Origin: Nitzschia sp. DOCU1 | Lineage: Eukaryota > Bacillariophyta > Bacillariophyceae > Bacillariales > Bacillariaceae | DNA: 64,000 bases | Direction of reading: 5' to 3' | NCBI GenBank assembly: GCA_951394045.1 | Contig: OX595985.1 | Location: forward strand, 2,170,001 to 2,234,000 | Shown here: positions 40,987 through 49,108 of the stretch, piece by piece | Layout: each line of letters opens with the position of its first letter | Numbering within the stretch: the stretch's first letter is position 1 | Translations under genes and position numbers: made by a program | Notes under the pieces: model-generated | Told to the model about the DNA's origin: nothing | The model's input: only the letters and a program-made list of their open reading frames with translations | Databases searched by the model: none

Positions 40987-41310
40987 ATGCCGCTCTACGA
41001 AGAAATCGAAATTGAAGACATGACTTTTGATCCCAAGAAGCAAGTGTACTCGTACCCTTGTCCATGCGGGGACCGATTCACCATTTCGCTAGAAGACTTG
41101 TGGGAAGGTGAAGACATTGCCGACTGCCAGTCTTGTACCCTTTACATTTCCGTGATTTATGAAGAAGAAAATTTACCAAAGCTTCGAGAAGACTCGGATG
41201 ATGAAGACGAGGACGGAGCGGCGGAGAAAGAAACGGTAGAAGATAAGGACGAAACGACGCAAAAGGTGGTCGATGCCGTGGCGTCTCTTTCGATTGGCAC
41301 AAAGGCGTGA
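40987..41310 (+). CDS. DPH3: diphthamide biosynthesis protein 3 (CSL zinc finger)
   Basis: A 107-residue protein. The N-terminal ~60 residues are the CSL/DPH3 zinc-finger domain: YEEIEIEDMTFD, then YPCPCGDRFTISLEDL and DCQSCTLYISV. The four cysteines that bind iron or zinc are present. DPH3 (Kti11) is the electron donor for the radical-SAM Dph1-Dph2 enzyme in diphthamide synthesis on eEF2, and also serves Elongator. The C-terminal half is acidic and variable. Single exon. The initiator ATG at 40987 is the last unit of an ATC repeat (AT CAT CAT...), so start placement is anchored by the protein rather than by context. Confidence 0.93.
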   Translation: MPLYEEIEIEDMTFDPKKQVYSYPCPCGDRFTISLEDLWEGEDIADCQSCTLYISVIYEEENLPKLREDSDDEDEDGAAEKETVEDKDETTQKVVDAVASLSIGTKA

Positions 41311-42415
41311 TATCTTTTGGTCTGGGAAGAAACGACGAAGCACTTAGAGAGACCATACAGAAATTTGCCATTCGAAAAAAGGTGAGAAACTGTTTGAATA
41401 CTATCCTGGAAGATTTTTTCTATCCGCCACCACTACCAGCTGGGCCAGCTAATCGGGTGGAATACATTCCACACCGCCTGATCCGTTTATCCCAGCGAGA
41501 TGAACATTTGATGTTGGACATATAACGACTTGAAGAATAGGCTGCCAAAAAGGTAGCCTGATCGTTTCAAGAGTCTGTCCCGGATCGAAACAATACTTTG
41601 TGCTTGAATGCTTCTACGTGGTTGTTTTCGTATACTCACAATGGTCGTCTTTTGTGTTTTGTCACGGTACTAGGACTAGATGGCATCGGAGGTCTCCAAC
41701 TGTTGGGTGGCAAATGGACTAGATCCTTGCTTGCTGGTGTGCTGCCATCTTATGACTATACTAGAACGAACCAGGACTTGTGCCAAGCAGGCATGGTCCG
41801 ATGCCCTCAATGCCGTCCTGCCTTGCTACTACCGAAACTATGGGTTATGAAACAATGATTTCTATGAAAATATTAACTGATACCAGATCTGTTGATTGAA
41901 GCTACAGTACTTGTAGTGGTCGTAGATCAAACTACCGAAGAGAAAGTGTCCAGTCTCGGGAACTTTGATCAAACGGCGCAGAGTCCCCAAAATCGAAAAT
42001 GGAATAGCTGTGGCTTCCGGGATATCAATGAGCTTCTTCCATTACTCGCCGCCTCCAAAGCGCTGTTGTAATGGGCAAACGCAAACTCTTTGTACGTGCA
42101 CTTCGGTGCAAATTTGCTAAGTTGTAGTGTCTCAAGCCTCTTAACTGCCGAGGATCGGCTGGTGTAGTGGCAGTTATTTACTGCATGCAAATCTTTAATT
42201 GTGGATTCTAGGATAGCGGAATGCTCCCCCTATAGGGCTACTATATTTCTCGCAAACCCATCGCCGTTGTGAAAGAGCGTTTTGGTGTTCTGTTCTTGGT
42301 GGGAAAAGGGCTTTTTTTGGTCGACAGCGCTATGTAGGAGATCAATCGCCGATCCTGATGGTACAGTGCCGAGCTAAATCAGATGGGGGCGAATCAACTG
42401 CTGAATAGCCAGTAG
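41311..42415. other. intergenic region before the megasatellite
   Basis: About 1.1 kb. Several short ORFs occur but none has a domain or splice support. The first degenerate megasatellite sequence begins near 42416. Confidence 0.5.
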
Positions 42416-42449
42416 CATGTTCCTGGACTTCTCTGTTAACACTTTGTTG

Positions 42450-43691
42450 TCACCGACTCCAGTCCTGGGGACACCAATCGCTGTCAGACAAGTCATCATC
42501 ATCGGAAGATTCAATGTCAGGATCGTCAAGAGCTGCTTCAGATGGGTGCGAATTCATCGCCGAATCGCCAACAGTACATTCCTGGTCTTCTCCATTGATT
42601 CTTTGTCGCTTTCTTAGTCGTTGACTCCTAGCTTCGCTGCTGAATGAAGAGTTTTTTCCACGAGAGTTTTTCTTACAACGAGCATTTCCCCGCTGCACAG
42701 ATAGAAGCAATTGTTCGTACGGCGACAGCATGGAATGGGGGGTTGATTGCTGCGCCCCGTTTGAGGGAGCAATATGTTCCTGGTCTTCTTCTCCGTTGAC
42801 TTTTTGTTGTTGTCGTTGACTCCTGCGGTCGAGGCGGGAATCCTGGCCTTCTCTGTTGACATTTTGTTGTCGTCGACTCCAGTCCTGGGGGCACCAATCG
42901 CTGTCAGACAAGTCATCATCATCGGAAGATTCAATGTCAGGATCGTCAAGAGCTGCTTCAGATGGGTGCGAATTCATCGCCGAATCGCCAACAGTACATT
43001 CCTGGTCTTCTCCATTGATTCTTTGTCGCTTTCTTAGTCGTTGACTCCTAGCTTCGCTGCTGAATGAAGAGTTTTTTCCACGAGAGTTTTTCTTACAACG
43101 AGCATTTCCCCGCTGCACAGATAGAAGCAATTGTTCGTACGGCGACAGCATGGAATGGGGGGTTGATTGCTGCGCCCCGTTTGAGGGAGCAATATGTTCC
43201 TGGTCTTCTTCTCCGTTGACTTTTTGTTGTTGTCGTTGACTCCTGCGGTCGAGGCGGGAATCCTGGCCTTCTCTGTTGACATTTTGTTGTCGTCGACTCC
43301 AGTCCTGGGGGCACCAATCGCTGTCAGACAAGTCATCATCATCGGAAGATTCAATGTCAGGATCGTCAAGAGCTGCTTCAGATGGGTGCGAATTCATCGC
43401 CGAATCGCCAACAGTACATTCCTGGTCTTCTCCATTGATTCTTTGTCGCTTTCTTAGTCGTTGACTCCTAGCTTCGCTGCTGAATGAAGAGTTTTTTCCA
43501 CGAGAGTTTTTCTTACAACGAGCATTTCCCCGCTGCACAGATAGAAGCAATTGTTCGTACGGCGACAGCATGGAATGGGGGGTTGATTGCTGCGCCCCGT
43601 TTGAGGGAGCAATATGTTCCTGGTCTTCTTCTCCGTTGACTTTTTGTTGTTGTCGTTGACTCCTGCGGTCGAGGCGGGAATCCTGGCCTTC
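42450..43691 (-). pseudogene. distal part of the repeat ORF to its degenerate end
   Basis: From 43691 down, the frame is open through the last repeat units to TGA at 42450, where the unit is degenerate (CGG TGA where other units have CGA CGA). A Met at 43571 opens a 373-residue ORF. If the two earlier stops were ignored, the whole array would encode one protein of about 1,260 residues. Confidence 0.45.
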
Positions 43692-44531
43692 TCATTTGAC
43701 ATTTTGTTGTCGTCGACTCCAGTCCTGGGGGCACCAATCGCTGTCAGACAAGTCATCATCATCGGAAGATTCAATGTCAGGATCGTCAAGAGCTGCTTCA
43801 GATGGGTGCGAATTCATCGCCGAATCGCCAACAGTACATTCCTGGTCTTCTCCATTGATTCTTTGTCGCTTTCTTAGTCGTTGACTCCTTGCTTCGCCGC
43901 TCAATGAAGAGTTTTTTCCACGAGAGTTTTTCTTACAACGAGCATTTCCCCGCTGCACAGATAGAAGCAATTGTTCGTACGGCGACAGCATGGAATGGGG
44001 GGTTGATTGCTGCGCCCCGTTTGAGGGAGCAATATGTTCCTGGTCTTCTTCTCCGTTGACTTTTTGTTGTTGTCGTTGACTCCTGCGGTCGAGGCGGGAA
44101 TCCTGGCCTTCTCTGTTGACATTTTGTTGTCGTCGACTCCAGTCCTGGGGGCACCAATCGCTGTCAGACAAGTCATCATCATCGGAAGATTCAATGTCAG
44201 GATCGTCAAGAGCTGCTTCAGATGGGTGCGAATTCATCGCCGAATCGCCAACAGTACATTCCTGGTCTTCTCCATTGATTCTTTGTCGCTTTCTTAGTCG
44301 TTGACTCCTAGCTTCGCTGCTGAATGAAGAGTTTTTTCCACGAGAGTTTTTCTTACAACGAGCATTTCCCCGCTGCACAGATAGAAGCAATTGTTCGTAC
44401 GGCGACAGCATGGAATGGGGGGTTGATTGCTGCGCCCCGTTTGAGGGAGCAATATGTTCCTGGTCTTCTTCTCCGTTGACTTTTTGTTGTTGTCGTTGAC
44501 TCCTGCGGTCGAGGCGGGAATCCTGGCCTTC
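43692..44531 (-). pseudogene. continuation of the repeat ORF between two stop codons
   Basis: After TGA 44534-44532 the same frame continues through two more 140-residue units and meets the identical TGA at 43694-43692. A Met at 44411 could open a 239-residue ORF. As the second of two stretches cut by a duplicated nonsense codon, it is more likely untranslated or a former part of the gene above. Confidence 0.45.
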
Positions 44532-46235
44532 TCATTTGACATTTTGTTGTCGTCGACTCCAGTCCTGGGGGCACCAATCGCTGTCAGACAAGTCATCATC
44601 ATCGGAAGATTCAATGTCAGGATCGTCAAGAGCTGCTTCAGATGGGTGCGAATTCATCGCCGAATCGCCAACAGTACATTCCTGGTCTTCTCCATTGATT
44701 CTTTGTCGCTTTCTTAGTCGTTGACTCCTTGCTTCGCCGCTCAATGAAGAGTTTTTTCCACGAGAGTTTTTCTTACAACGAGCATTTCCCCGCTGCACAG
44801 ATAGAAGCAATTGTTCGTACGGCGACAGCATGGAATGGGGGGTTGATTGCTGCGCCCCGTTTGAGGGAGCAATATGTTCCTGGTCTTCTTCTCCGTTGAC
44901 TTTTTGTTGTTGTCGTTGACTCCTGCGGTCGAGGCGGGAATCCTGGCCTTCTCTGTTGACATTTTGTTGTCGTCGACTCCAGTCCTGGGGGCACCAATCG
45001 CTGTCAGACAAGTCATCATCATCGGAAGATTCAATGTCAGGATCGTCAAGAGCTGCTTCAGATGGGTGCGAATTCATCGCCGAATCGCCAACAGTACATT
45101 CCTGGTCTTCTCCATTGATTCTTTGTCGCTTTCTTAGTCGTTGACTCCTAGCTTCGCTGCTGAATGAAGAGTTTTTTCCACGAGAGTTTTTCTTACAACG
45201 AGCATTTCCCCGCTGCACAGATAGAAGCAATTGTTCGTACGGCGACAGCATGGAATGGGGGGTTGATTGCTGCGCCCCGTTTGAGGGAGCAATATGTTCC
45301 TGGTCTTCTTCTCCGTTGACTTTTTGTTGTTGTCGTTGACTCCTGCGGTCGAGGCGGGAATCCTGGCCTTCTCTGTTGACATTTTGTTGTCGTCGACTCC
45401 AGTCCTGGGGGCACCAATCGCTGTCAGACAAGTCATCATCATCGGAAGATTCAATGTCAGGATCGTCAAGAGCTGCTTCAGATGGGTGCGAATTCATCGC
45501 CGAATCGCCAACAGTACATTCCTGGTCTTCTCCATTGATTCTTTGTCGCTTTCTTAGTCGTTGACTCCTTGCTTCGCCGCTCAATGAAGAGTTTTTTCCA
45601 CGAGAGTTTTTCTTACAACGAGCATTTCCCCGCTGCACAGATAGAAGCAATTGTTCGTACGGCGACAGCATGGAATGGGGGGTTGATTGCTGCGCCCCGT
45701 TTGAGGGAGCAATATGTTCCTGGTCTTCTTCTCCGTTGACTTTTTGTTGTTGTCGTCGTTGACTCCTGTGCTCTGGGCGCAAATCCTTCTCGTCATCGGA
45801 AGATGCTTTACCTTGGCCAAGAAAATTGCCGCTCGGCGACGACTGGGAACCAGATTGTTGTTGTTGCCCACTTGAAGCCATGTCGCGAGGCTCATCGGTC
45901 TTCAAAGATTTAAGAAGTGTTTTGTAGGATCGAGACAACTTAGCGTGTTTTCGTGGCCTGTCGCGAGGCTCATCGGTTTGCAGAGATAGAAGAAATCTTT
46001 GGTACGTCAACTGCCGATGAGATGCTTGGTGTGCCAACCGAGAAGAAGGTTCCTTTCGAGCATGATTGCCAGTCCGAGCTGCTTCAGGTGGTTTCCCGTA
46101 TGACGAGTCATCGGGAGATGGATCTTCGAGGGTCTCGTCTCGTGATGCAGGAAGTTGATCATGAGGGCGTTTGGATTGAGACTGCTTGCCCTCGTTGCAT
46201 TTTTCGTCGCTCTTGGCGTCCATATTATTTGTCAT
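44532..46235 (-). CDS. repetitive hydrophilic protein of unknown function
   Basis: A 567-residue frame from ATG 46235 to TGA 44534-44532. Residues 1-155 are unique, polar and without a signal peptide. They contain two short related motifs, TYQRFLLSLQTDEPRD and SYKTLLKSLKTDEPRD. The rest is two full copies and part of a third copy of the 140-residue megasatellite unit. Each has a leucine motif (SPYEQLLLSVQRGNARC), a basic stretch (SQRLRKRQRING) that could be a nuclear-localisation signal, and an acidic patch (ESSDDDDLSDSDW) ending CPQDWSRR. There is no recognised domain. Basic and acidic patches alternate, as in some nuclear or chromatin-linked disordered proteins, but the function is unknown. 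The stop lies inside a repeat unit; the same frame continues through the following copies. Confidence 0.5.
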   Translation of the reverse strand: MTNNMDAKSDEKCNEGKQSQSKRPHDQLPASRDETLEDPSPDDSSYGKPPEAARTGNHARKEPSSRLAHQASHRQLTYQRFLLSLQTDEPRDRPRKHAKLSRSYKTLLKSLKTDEPRDMASSGQQQQSGSQSSPSGNFLGQGKASSDDEKDLRPEHRSQRRQQQKVNGEEDQEHIAPSNGAQQSTPHSMLSPYEQLLLSVQRGNARCKKNSRGKNSSLSGEARSQRLRKRQRINGEDQECTVGDSAMNSHPSEAALDDPDIESSDDDDLSDSDWCPQDWSRRQQNVNREGQDSRLDRRSQRQQQKVNGEEDQEHIAPSNGAQQSTPHSMLSPYEQLLLSVQRGNARCKKNSRGKNSSFSSEARSQRLRKRQRINGEDQECTVGDSAMNSHPSEAALDDPDIESSDDDDLSDSDWCPQDWSRRQQNVNREGQDSRLDRRSQRQQQKVNGEEDQEHIAPSNGAQQSTPHSMLSPYEQLLLSVQRGNARCKKNSRGKNSSLSGEARSQRLRKRQRINGEDQECTVGDSAMNSHPSEAALDDPDIESSDDDDLSDSDWCPQDWSRRQQNVK

Positions 46236-46617
46236 CGCTGTCTTTCATCAAGGAACTGTTTGGCTGAAATCAATTTCACTTTGCGATTGCATTGGGGTGA
46301 GCCCCCGTGAGGTCTTTAAGAGAATTTGACATGTTCAAAGGCTCAAGACGACGCTGCAGCATGTCGTGGCTGCGTGGTGGCGAGGCTGTGATGAGTTTGC
46401 CGACGGCGCGGAAAAATATGGCGTCAGGCCTATCGCCAAAATGTCTGCTGGCCTGTTGATGGACAGGCCAGAATAGAATTCGCTACAGTAGTAGATAGTA
46501 ATAGCTCAGAGATGCGGAAATGTCCTAAAGAGTACCGGTAAAATACATGAGATGTGGTATGTCTATGTTTTGGAGCAAAAATTGTCTTTGGGTTACAAGA
46601 GTTTTTACTACTAGCTA
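46236..46617. other. intergenic region
   Basis: About 380 bases, the 5' region of the repeat gene and the 3' end of the phosphatase gene. Nothing else supported. Confidence 0.45.
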
Positions 46618-48723
46618 CTAGCGACACAAAGCCTTGGCCAATCCGTCCCATTCATCGGTGCCAACTTTGCCGTCGCCATTCAAATCTATCAAGTTCCATG
46701 TCTCTTCCGCGCGGATCGGTTTGCTTCCTTTAGGTAGCTTTGCATTGATTTTGGCAACGGCCGCCATCCACTCGGACCGCGAAATAACTCCATCGCGATC
46801 GACATCGACCATTTCAAAGACAGCACGTAACCATGGATAGTGCGGAGCCATTTCTGGATGAAAGGCGGTGCTGTCATCTTCTTCTTGATCGTCATCCATT
46901 TCCTGAAATAATACCTTGATGCATTCTTCCAGCTCGATCGTGTCCGGTATCTCATCCTGGCATTGATTGGTCAATGCTCGTGCCAAGGCAATTTGGGGAC
47001 CTTGTTTTTGAAACATGGCGTGTTCAATTTGCAGTGCCTGGCTAAAGATTCGAACGGCTTCAGAAAAGGGCATCATCTTCTTCCCAACAGGGTAATAATA
47101 TTTGGATTTTTTCATGGCCTCAAAAATTTCCACTCGATGTGGTGCCGCGGCTTCTCGCAAGGCTCGTCGTAAGGATGGCAAGTCCACGGGTGTGGAAGTG
47201 CCGTCGCCCGAGAGATTCAAAGTGGACGACTTGGTAGAAATGTATGGTTGCTCTTGAAACATCATATCGGTGGGGATGAGTTTGGGGTCATCGGTTTCGA
47301 CAGAATACCTTCGGATACGATGTTCTCCATCAGGCATCAATACTAAAACGGCGCCTCGGTTGAATCCTTCCTTGTAGGGATATCGCGATGCCGAAAAGAC
47401 AGTAAAAAATTCCATGGGCTGCTGATTGGTTTCGCTGCCGCTAGTCGTGTGATTTGTATCACCTACACTGTAGCGCACACAGCCATCGTGAACTGGTTCA
47501 TGAGATCGGATCAAACGACGCAACGCCTCTTGTCGCAAGACGGCTTCCACGGCATTGGCATCAAATCGAAACCCCGCTCCTCGAGAAGTATTGGTGTCCC
47601 AATGAATTTGATGATTGGGATGGGCGGCCAAATGAGAATGTCCATCGACTTCATCCATTTCTGGGTCGGACCACAACAACGATTCCATGATTTCTTCGAC
47701 GCGATGATCCTTTTGCCCTGTACGAATAGTCCTTGAAAAGCAGTCATGGTTGCCCACTTGTTGTTGCATTTGTAGCGCCAAGTGTGTTTCGACATCGCCC
47801 AGAGTGACTCCTGGTGGCGGTGGCCCACCGTGCACAATGAGAGCATCGTTCTGAATGACGGTTGCCAATGGCAACGAACAAAAGAAAGCGTCCAGCCTTG
47901 GTCCCAATTCGTTTCGAAAGACCGACGCCCCGTATTTGTGCTGCACCTCGGAAGCCAATCCATAGGCTACAGACAAAGCCAAATCTTCGTGATTGCCCCG
48001 ATTGATAAAGACATAATCGGGAAATGCGAGCCAAAGTGTAATCACAGTCGCCAAGACTTCCACGCCATGATCACCTCGATCCGCTAAATCTCCATTGAAC
48101 AATACCAAGTTGTCGGGAGAAGGTTCGCCTGTTAGGCCCAAGACAGCTTCCAAATCGGACAAACTTCCGTGCAAATCTCCCACGACGGTCAGTGTTTGCT
48201 TGTCTTGTAGTGCGTCAAGACGAATCACTTTGGGCTTTTTGCGAAAATACCAGGCGGCTGTCTTGAGCAGTACATCCATGGTTTCTAATGCGACGCGTTT
48301 GCCTCGCCGTGTGGCCTGCAAGATTTGTAGTACGTGCTGGCTGGACAGAGTGATTCCCAGTCGTAGTTTTTCGTTTTGATTCAAAAACAAGGGAAACGAA
48401 AAAAAGGCTGGATCACTTGTGTGTGGTTGTGACGTGGTATGGCCATCCGCATTAGTACTGGATTCTTCCGGATGCTCTTCTTCCCATTTGCCCATGGGCA
48501 ACAATGCCTCGAGAGAGGATACCAAACGAGCCACTTGGACGCCATCTTTTTCGTGGACTTCATTCAGTGCTTTCAAGACGGCAAAGGCTCCTCGGTTTTT
48601 GCTTTCTTGACTCAGGACTTTTTTAGCAGGTGCCGTGGAAAAATATCGCTGAAATTGTTTCGTTGCTGTGAGGCGTATACCATGCCTTTTTATGCCTAGT
48701 GATGCTACCAGGGGAGTCGTCAT
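46618..48723 (-). CDS. EF-hand Ser/Thr protein phosphatase (PPEF/RdgC-like), mitochondrial
   Basis: 701 residues from ATG 48723, single exon. The first ~35 residues (MTTPLVASLGIKRHGIRL, then QFQRYFST) are a textbook mitochondrial presequence. An in-frame ATG at 48825 would add 34 residues and spoil that start. The catalytic domain has the PPP motifs in order: VVGDLHGS, NGDLADRGDHG, INRGNHED and VHGGPPPPG, with the metal-binding Asp, His and Asn residues, and ends in FSASRYPYKEGFNRGAVLVL. Two EF-hands follow near the C-terminus: DVDRDGVISRSEW and DLNGDGKVGTDEW, each with all calcium ligands. It should be a calcium-responsive phosphatase of the PPEF/RdgC class. Divergent from the helicase at 49109. 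Confidence 0.87.
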   Translation of the reverse strand: MTTPLVASLGIKRHGIRLTATKQFQRYFSTAPAKKVLSQESKNRGAFAVLKALNEVHEKDGVQVARLVSSLEALLPMGKWEEEHPEESSTNADGHTTSQPHTSDPAFFSFPLFLNQNEKLRLGITLSSQHVLQILQATRRGKRVALETMDVLLKTAAWYFRKKPKVIRLDALQDKQTLTVVGDLHGSLSDLEAVLGLTGEPSPDNLVLFNGDLADRGDHGVEVLATVITLWLAFPDYVFINRGNHEDLALSVAYGLASEVQHKYGASVFRNELGPRLDAFFCSLPLATVIQNDALIVHGGPPPPGVTLGDVETHLALQMQQQVGNHDCFSRTIRTGQKDHRVEEIMESLLWSDPEMDEVDGHSHLAAHPNHQIHWDTNTSRGAGFRFDANAVEAVLRQEALRRLIRSHEPVHDGCVRYSVGDTNHTTSGSETNQQPMEFFTVFSASRYPYKEGFNRGAVLVLMPDGEHRIRRYSVETDDPKLIPTDMMFQEQPYISTKSSTLNLSGDGTSTPVDLPSLRRALREAAAPHRVEIFEAMKKSKYYYPVGKKMMPFSEAVRIFSQALQIEHAMFQKQGPQIALARALTNQCQDEIPDTIELEECIKVLFQEMDDDQEEDDSTAFHPEMAPHYPWLRAVFEMVDVDRDGVISRSEWMAAVAKINAKLPKGSKPIRAEETWNLIDLNGDGKVGTDEWDGLAKALCR

Positions 48724-49108
48724 GGTAGTATCAGTGAGTAAATAAAGGGTGTGCTTTGTTCTTTTTGTTGTTGTCGTCGTTCTGTATGATGTAGCATGAT
48801 TCATTCCGCTACGAACTCGCCCCATGATCGTCGGAAACGGATACAAAGATTTTTGGCGGGAGGAGTAGGGGTCATCGGGATCGTGCTCGCGATCTTCTTG
48901 CGCGCTACCTCGCGCGCTTTCGGGCGGAAGGAAGGACCGCCACGTGGAGAAAATCTGCTGATCCCACCACAAAAACTGCCACAACAACGACTTTCGCTAA
49001 TATCGCATCCATTGTTTTCTTTCGAAGACATATATCCTTTTCGATAGACGTAGCCACCCTGTTACTGGCAAAGACTCCTATTTCGTGATTATTCACATCT
49101 CTAACACA
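48724..49108. promoter_or_regulatory. divergent promoter region, phosphatase and helicase
   Basis: 385 bases between two opposing start codons. The phosphatase frame stays open backwards past 48825. No promoter element was recognised by eye. Confidence 0.4.

Larger units (their letters stand above)
42416..45770 (-). repeat. 420-bp coding megasatellite, about eight units
   Basis: Eight head-to-tail copies with exact 420-bp spacing; the same word (GGCGACAGCATGGAATGGGG) occurs at 42721, 43141, 43561, 43981, 44401, 44821, 45241 and 45661. Because 420 is divisible by three, the minus-strand frame is kept from unit to unit and each unit encodes 140 residues. Units are near identical. Two variable patches separate them: CTCTGTTGAC or CTCATTTGAC near each unit's 5' edge, and CCTAGCTTCGCTGCTG or CCTTGCTTCGCCGCTC about 195 bases further on. 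These patches alternate so that 840-bp dimers are themselves repeated (around 43680-45360). CTCATTTGAC (43691 and 44531) contains an in-frame TGA. The outermost unit, near 42416-42480, is degenerate. Confidence 0.95.

Noticed and set aside
42774..45564. Recurrent 87- and 62-codon plus-strand ORFs in the array
   Set aside because: They repeat every 420 bases as antisense shadows of the megasatellite unit.
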